Of a DNA stretch of 64,000 nt, positions 59,668 to 64,000 are shown one piece after another. A program made the position numbers and the translations under genes. The notes beneath the pieces were generated by a model, which saw nothing but the letters and a program-made list of their open reading frames with translations, searched no databases and had not been told where the DNA came from. Position 1 is the stretch's first letter; every line of letters begins with the position of its first letter. Source of the DNA: Acanthochromis polyacanthus (Eukaryota > Chordata > Actinopteri > Pomacentridae); contig NC_067113.1 in NCBI RefSeq assembly GCF_021347895.1, positions 5,809,489 through 5,873,488 on the forward strand, in the 5' to 3' direction.

Positions 59668-61053
59668 ATGGCTTCCAGATCAGAGGAGGATCTCTGCTGT
59701 CCGATCTGTCAGGACGTCTTCACAGATCCTGTTATTCTGTCATGTAGCCACAGCTTCTGTAGAGACTGTCTGAAGACCTGGTGGAGACAGAAACCAACAC
59801 ACGACTGTCCAGTTTGTAAGAAAAGATCTTCAAGACTAGAACCACCTTGTAACCTGGTTTTAAAGAATCTGTGTGAGTCCTTCCAGCAGCAGAGATTTCA
59901 GAGATCTTCAGAGTCTCTCTGCAGTTTCCACTCTGAGAAACTCAAACTCTTCTGTCTGGATCATCAGCAGCCAGTGTGTGTCGTCTGCAAAGATTCACAA
60001 AAACACTCCAGCCACAGATTCAGACCCATCGATGAAGCTGCACAAGAACAAAGGGAGGAACTTCAGGAAACTCTGAAGCCCTTAAAGGAGAAGCTGAAGG
60101 TTTCTGAACAAGTTAAAACGGAGTTTGGTCAAACAGCAGAACACATTAAGGTCCAGGCCCGACACACAGAGAGGCAGATTAAGGAGCAGTTTGAGAAGCT
60201 TCACCAGTTTCTGACAAAGGAAGAGGAGGCCAGGATGGCTGCACTGAGGGAGGAAGAGGAGCAGAAGACTGAGATGATGAAGGAGAAGATGGAGGCTCTG
60301 AGCAGAGAGATAGCAGATCTTTCAGACACAGTCAGAGCCACAGAGGAGCAGCTGAGAGCTGAGGATGTCTCATTCCTGCTAAACTACAAGGCTGCAGTGG
60401 AAAGAATCCAGCGCTGCCTTCTGCTGGAGGATCCACAGCTGCTCTCAGGAGCTCTCATAGACCAGGCCAAACATGTGGGCAACCTGAGCTTCAACATATG
60501 GAACAACATGAAGGACATGGTCTCCTACACTCCTCTCATTATGGACCCAAACACTGCAAATCCAGAACTCATCCTGTCTGAAGATCTGACCAGTGTGAGA
60601 CGAGGAGATAAACAGCAGCTTCCTGATAATATAGAGAGGTTTGATGATTTGTTCTCTGTTCTGAGCTCTGAAGGCTTCAACTCAGGGACTCACAGCTGGA
60701 ATGTTGAGGTTGGAGACAGTAAATTTTGGATCCTGGGTGTGTATGAAGAGTCTGTCCAGAGAAAGGGAAACATACAGTCAGGGCTATCGGGAATATGGTT
60801 CCATGAAGATAAATACTATGCAGAATCATCATCAGCTTCTTTTGCTGATCTTTCAGTACAGAAGAAGCTCCAGAGGATCAGAGTGAATCTGGACTGTAAC
60901 AGAGGAAAGCTGTCGTTCTCTGATCTTGATACTAAAACACTCATACACACCTTCAATCACACTTTCACTCAGAGGATGTTTCCATACATTAACACTGAGG
61001 GTAAAGTAAAGATTTTGCCAGAGAAAGTCTCAGTGACAGTGGATTGTGTTTAG
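59668..61053 (+). CDS. TRIM family E3 ubiquitin ligase (TRIM35/NF7-like), 461 aa
   Basis: The only convincing host gene here. The coding exon follows an acceptor at 59650; the ATG at 59668 (ACAATAAATGG) opens [18 protein letters not shown]. Domains: RING (Cys11, Cys14, Cys26, His28, Cys31, Cys34, Cys47, Cys50), B-box 2 (Cys85, His88, Cys96, Asp98/His99, Cys104, Cys107, His113, His116), a long coiled coil at about 120-255, then PRY-SPRY from about 288 ([25 protein letters not shown] near Trp344, [15 protein letters not shown]) to the end. All zinc ligands are present. The coding region is unbroken in one exon, as in fish TRIM35-like genes. A polyadenylation signal follows at 61149. TRIM families expand in teleosts and often act in innate immunity; the exact orthologue is uncertain. 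Confidence 0.93.
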   Translation: MASRSEEDLCCPICQDVFTDPVILSCSHSFCRDCLKTWWRQKPTHDCPVCKKRSSRLEPPCNLVLKNLCESFQQQRFQRSSESLCSFHSEKLKLFCLDHQQPVCVVCKDSQKHSSHRFRPIDEAAQEQREELQETLKPLKEKLKVSEQVKTEFGQTAEHIKVQARHTERQIKEQFEKLHQFLTKEEEARMAALREEEEQKTEMMKEKMEALSREIADLSDTVRATEEQLRAEDVSFLLNYKAAVERIQRCLLLEDPQLLSGALIDQAKHVGNLSFNIWNNMKDMVSYTPLIMDPNTANPELILSEDLTSVRRGDKQQLPDNIERFDDLFSVLSSEGFNSGTHSWNVEVGDSKFWILGVYEESVQRKGNIQSGLSGIWFHEDKYYAESSSASFADLSVQKKLQRIRVNLDCNRGKLSFSDLDTKTLIHTFNHTFTQRMFPYINTEGKVKILPEKVSVTVDCV

Positions 61054-61148
61054 GTTTTATGTTACGCTGCAGATTGAAGAGCTGAAAGGTCTTTAATGAT
61101 GTTTCTGATACACTCTGCCTTTTCCATGAACTGCTGAATAGCTTTGAC

Positions 61149-61154
61149 AATAAA
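61149..61154 (+). terminator. polyadenylation signal of the TRIM gene
   Basis: Canonical AATAAA 96 bases after the stop codon. Confidence 0.75.
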
Positions 61155-61225
61155 AAGTGACAAATGTAGAGACAAAAATTGTAGATAATACTGAATCAAA
61201 TCACAGACCAGGTATTTACTTACTC

Positions 61226-61609
61226 TTTGACTTCTGTCTCACTTGGCGACTGAACATCTTCATCAGAGGGTGAATATTCCTCTTCAGAATCTGAGTAAGC
61301 CATTCCTTGACAAAGTGTTTTGTCAGCGTTGACCAGACCTCTTGGTATGGTGAGTTTTCTCGCTCTAAAATGCGCCGTCTTGCGCTCTGTTACGCTCCGA
61401 CGAGCCTCGTCTCCTCGACTGGTCGGCAGTTTTCAAACTCTATAAACTACAAAACTTTGAATGAAAACATGCCCACAAATGATGTTCAGATTGAAGTTCC
61501 AGATGTCCGCCATCTCCTGGTGTAAAGTAGTAACTACACGAGGCAGTATATTTGAAGCTATGGCTTGTTATGTTCTTGTCACAATATTGCGACTTTGGCG
61601 CTTAAAGGG
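61226..61609 (-). mobile_element. piggyBac-like element 5' end, minus strand
   Basis: On the minus strand TTAA (61610-61613) precedes CCCTTTAAGCGCCAAAG, the start typical of piggyBac ends. About 300 bases in, an ATG at 61303 opens MAYSDSEEEYSPSDEDVQSP, an acidic piggyBac-type transposase N-terminus that stops at about 61226. The rest is missing, so the copy is truncated. Confidence 0.7.
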
Positions 61610-61614
61610 TTAAG

Positions 61615-62353
61615 CTAAATATATCAGTAAAACTTAATTTTCGGTATATTAAAATCAAATCTTGAAATATTCATGAAGTCTTGACTCTTTTTATATATCT
61701 TTTTCTGTAAGTTTCATGAGGTCTTCAGTCAAATGTTTTAACTTCAAACTCAAACCTCGGAAATGATTGAATGTTTCTATTTTTTCATCTGAAAAACTTT
61801 GTGCAAAGTTGCTATGAGCAGAAATTTGTGCCACCAGAAACTGAATGTCAGTGATTCACATTTGAATTTGCGTTGCTGAACTTGAATGAGAAAATATACA
61901 TTTGAATTTGAATCATATAACTTGATTCTTTATTTATTAAACTAGAGCTGCATTTATTTAAACCTAAAAATTAATTTAAAAGTTTCAAATTGAATTATTT
62001 TGCTCTGAAATTGTATTTAATCCTCAGTCAAAATTCACACTTCTACATCTGGTTTTCTTCATCTGTCTAAAGAAATGGTTCTGCTGTTCTTGGACTGGAA
62101 TTAAAACACAGTACTGTAGTACAGACATTAGTTCTGCATCACTGACTGGACTGACTGAAAGATGTGAAGAAGAGAGGTGAAATATTGAAACTGTTTTGAT
62201 GAGAAACAGTGAAAGAAGAGTCATCTGATTCCTATAGTTGGTTTAAACCTTGCTGTAATCTGATTTCTGGGCCTAATGCAAAAACAGCAACGGGCAGGCT
62301 TGACTTTCCTCACAGTGAGGTTGATGAAACACTGCTACATACACACACAGCTG

Positions 62354-62355
<2 letters not shown>
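61615..62355. other. no gene seen
   Basis: AT-rich, GAATTTGAATTTGAA-like words at 61860-61980. No gene or repeat end identified. Confidence 0.4.

Positions 62356-62422
<67 letters not shown>
62356..62422. repeat. (CA)n(TA)n microsatellite
   Basis: About 27 CA units followed by a short TA run. Confidence 0.97.
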
Positions 62423-62424
<2 letters not shown>

Positions 62425-63165
62425 GGCTGGGCATGTTATGAACACTAACAATTATTTTGTCCGTTGCTCACTGGCTCTGAATACACAGAAAGACCATGGG
62501 TCAGAGGAGAGCTGAATGTTGATTAGTACTTGCGATGGGCGTCATCATGTCTCACCCAAACTAACAGTGGAGGGAGGCTTTAACAGACTGCGTTGAATGC
62601 AGCATGTGGGAGAAATAGGGAATCAACTAAAACAAGACAAGCTAACAAATGCTGCACCAAAGTAGCTAGCTATAGAATACATTCCAATTAGTTTTGTGGA
62701 AGATGTGGAATGATGGCACGTATGAGCCTCAACCTGTATCACTATCCCATACACAGGGGCTATAATCATTGACGCATAGGCTGTTTATGCTGCTCCTTGA
62801 TAAAAGAAAAATGTTTCTCCTGGTACCTGTTCAGAAAAAAAAAATAAGAATAAAGATTTATAAATGTTCACTTGCTGTTGCTGGGAAGGTTCCTGTTATA
62901 ACGTTATGATTGTGGCTCTGGACTCTGAGGGTAACTTCTTTTTCAAAAGCACAGCAGACAAAACCTTAATGCTCTTGCAGTGGCTATAGCTTTGATTTTA
63001 TATGATTTCAATACATTAATGTCTAGATTGATTTTTACAAGAAACATAAAGGGAATACTCCAGTTAAAAACACTTCATTTGTTTAAAGTCTTTGCAAACC
63101 AAATGTTGCTATATTTTTGTTCATATAGCAGTACGAGATTAATTGTGATCAATCACAGAACAAAG
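62425..63165. other. no gene seen
   Basis: Nothing recognised before the Tc1 derivative. Confidence 0.45.
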
Positions 63166-63167
63166 TA

Positions 63168-63838
63168 AGACAGTCAATAGAAACTTTGAGACCATATTTT
63201 TCAACATTTTTTTTTTTTTGAAGCCCCAAAGTGGATTTTCTTCATATGAATCATTTGTTTAGCATATTGGCATACAGAAACAAAAATCTAAAGTTTAAAG
63301 AATGATTTCAAAATAAAGAATTTCACAAAAGAAAACGGCACCTGCCAAACACAAAGTCACAACAGTCAATACCGAGTCTGGCCTCCATTTGCTTCGATGC
63401 AGGCAGCAATCCGTCGGCGCATGCTTTGGACCAGGCTCCTGATTGTGGGTTGGGAACAGCCCATACGCCTGGCTACATCACTGTAGCTCAAACCGGCCTC
63501 CACCATACCCAGTGCCCGGAGACGTTGTTCATGTGATAGACACGGCATGATGCTGTTCACTGGACTAACAATGGTGGCCTTTTTTGGGCCTTTATATAGG
63601 CCTTCAAAACCCATTCTCAAATTGTGCAGATACTCACTGAGTATTGCTTGGTGTGTATTTGGTTCACTTTTGCAAAGTGACCAACCCATGTGCAATGAAT
63701 CATGACAAAATGACAACTCATCATTATCTCAACTACCAGGGCACCAGATCATCATTAAATCCACAATGAATAATTACAACCCCCCTACAAGTAGAATTCT
63801 GCGTACATTTCTACCTCAAAGTTTCTATTGACTGTCAG
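63168..63838 (-). mobile_element. internally deleted Tc1-like element, 671 bp
   Basis: The inverted ends share GACAGTCAATAGAAACTTTG (left near 63169, right, in reverse, ending near 63836), with TA on both sides (63166-63167, 63839-63840). The only coding is a 60-aa fusion at 63366-63548. Confidence 0.8.
63366..63548 (-). pseudogene. Tc1 transposase N- and C-terminal fusion, 60 aa
   Basis: The minus-strand frame starts MPCLSHEQRLRALGMVEAGL and continues through the helix-turn-helix (YSDVARRMGCSQPTIRSLVQ). It then joins directly to SMRRRIAACIEANGGQTRY, the end of the transposase. The catalytic middle, about 240 residues in full-length relatives, is missing. It could bind DNA but cannot catalyse. 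Confidence 0.75.
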
Positions 63839-63840
63839 TA

Positions 63841-64000
63841 TATATACGCCAATCAGGCATAATATTATGACCATCTGCCCGATATTGTGTTGGTCACCTT
63901 TTTGCTGCCAAACCAGCCCTAACCAGTCGAGGTATGGCCTCCACTAGAATCCTGAGGTGTGCTGGCACCTAGATTTTAGCAGCAGATCCTTTAAGTCCTG
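63841..64000. mobile_element. left end of a common fish DNA repeat, cut by the window edge
   Basis: Starts near TATATACGCCAATCAGGCAT and continues AATATTATGACC, GTGTTGGTCACC and GCCAAACCAGCCCTAACC. I recall this as a widespread teleost DNA-transposon-like repeat but cannot assign the family. It continues past 64000. Confidence 0.5.

Overview
The window looks like teleost fish nuclear DNA. It has AT-rich, intron-style sequence with GT/AG splice sites, long (CA)n and (TA)n microsatellites, tRNA-derived SINEs, L2-, L1/Tx1- and TX1-type LINEs, Tc1/mariner, hAT, piggyBac-like and EnSpm/CACTA DNA transposons, and one intact fish-type TRIM gene. No prokaryotic operon, CRISPR array, rRNA or tRNA gene was seen.

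Region 1 (about 0.7-17.2 kb) is a nested transposon stack. An L2-like LINE remnant is split by a hAT element (2136-17155, 8-bp duplication TCACCCAC). That hAT is split by a roughly 13.3-kb EnSpm/CACTA-like transposon (2367-15711), bounded by CCCACTGAGCA inverted ends and by arrays of TAGACGTCTA motifs. The EnSpm element encodes an intact 657-aa Tnp2-like transposase (5319-7292) and, downstream, a companion gene of about 20 small exons (7846-14784) ending in a DUF4806-like domain. The companion gene is in turn interrupted by two hAT-type elements (10323-11228, 11442-12556) and by a short EnSpm-like block holding a hAT MITE (13082-13620).

Region 2 (17.2-39 kb) holds only degraded repeats: LINE pieces on both strands, an unusual GC-rich skewed block (20.15-21.0 kb), two SINEs, a Tc1 remnant, a TTAA-flanked element with an acidic exon, a three-unit tandem repeat and an 80-bp near-perfect palindrome inside a LINE.

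Region 3 (39.1-47.2 kb) is a second nested stack. A degraded Tc1 element was split by a full-length L1/Tx1-type LINE (39894-47032, duplication AGCTAGGGTT). The LINE ORF2 was then split by a nearly intact Tc1 transposon (41697-43331), whose 344-aa transposase is uninterrupted but carries Gln where the third catalytic acidic residue should be.

Region 4 (47-64 kb) carries more LINE pieces, TTAA-type elements, a small inverted-repeat element with a RecQ-helicase-like fragment, and a broken retroviral-type integrase remnant. The only convincing host gene is here: a 461-aa TRIM protein (RING, B-box, coiled coil, PRY-SPRY) at 59668-61053, preceded by a duplicated 5' block that includes a probable non-coding first exon. 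The window ends with a Tc1 deletion derivative and the start of another repeat. All family names come from reading motifs, not from database searches.
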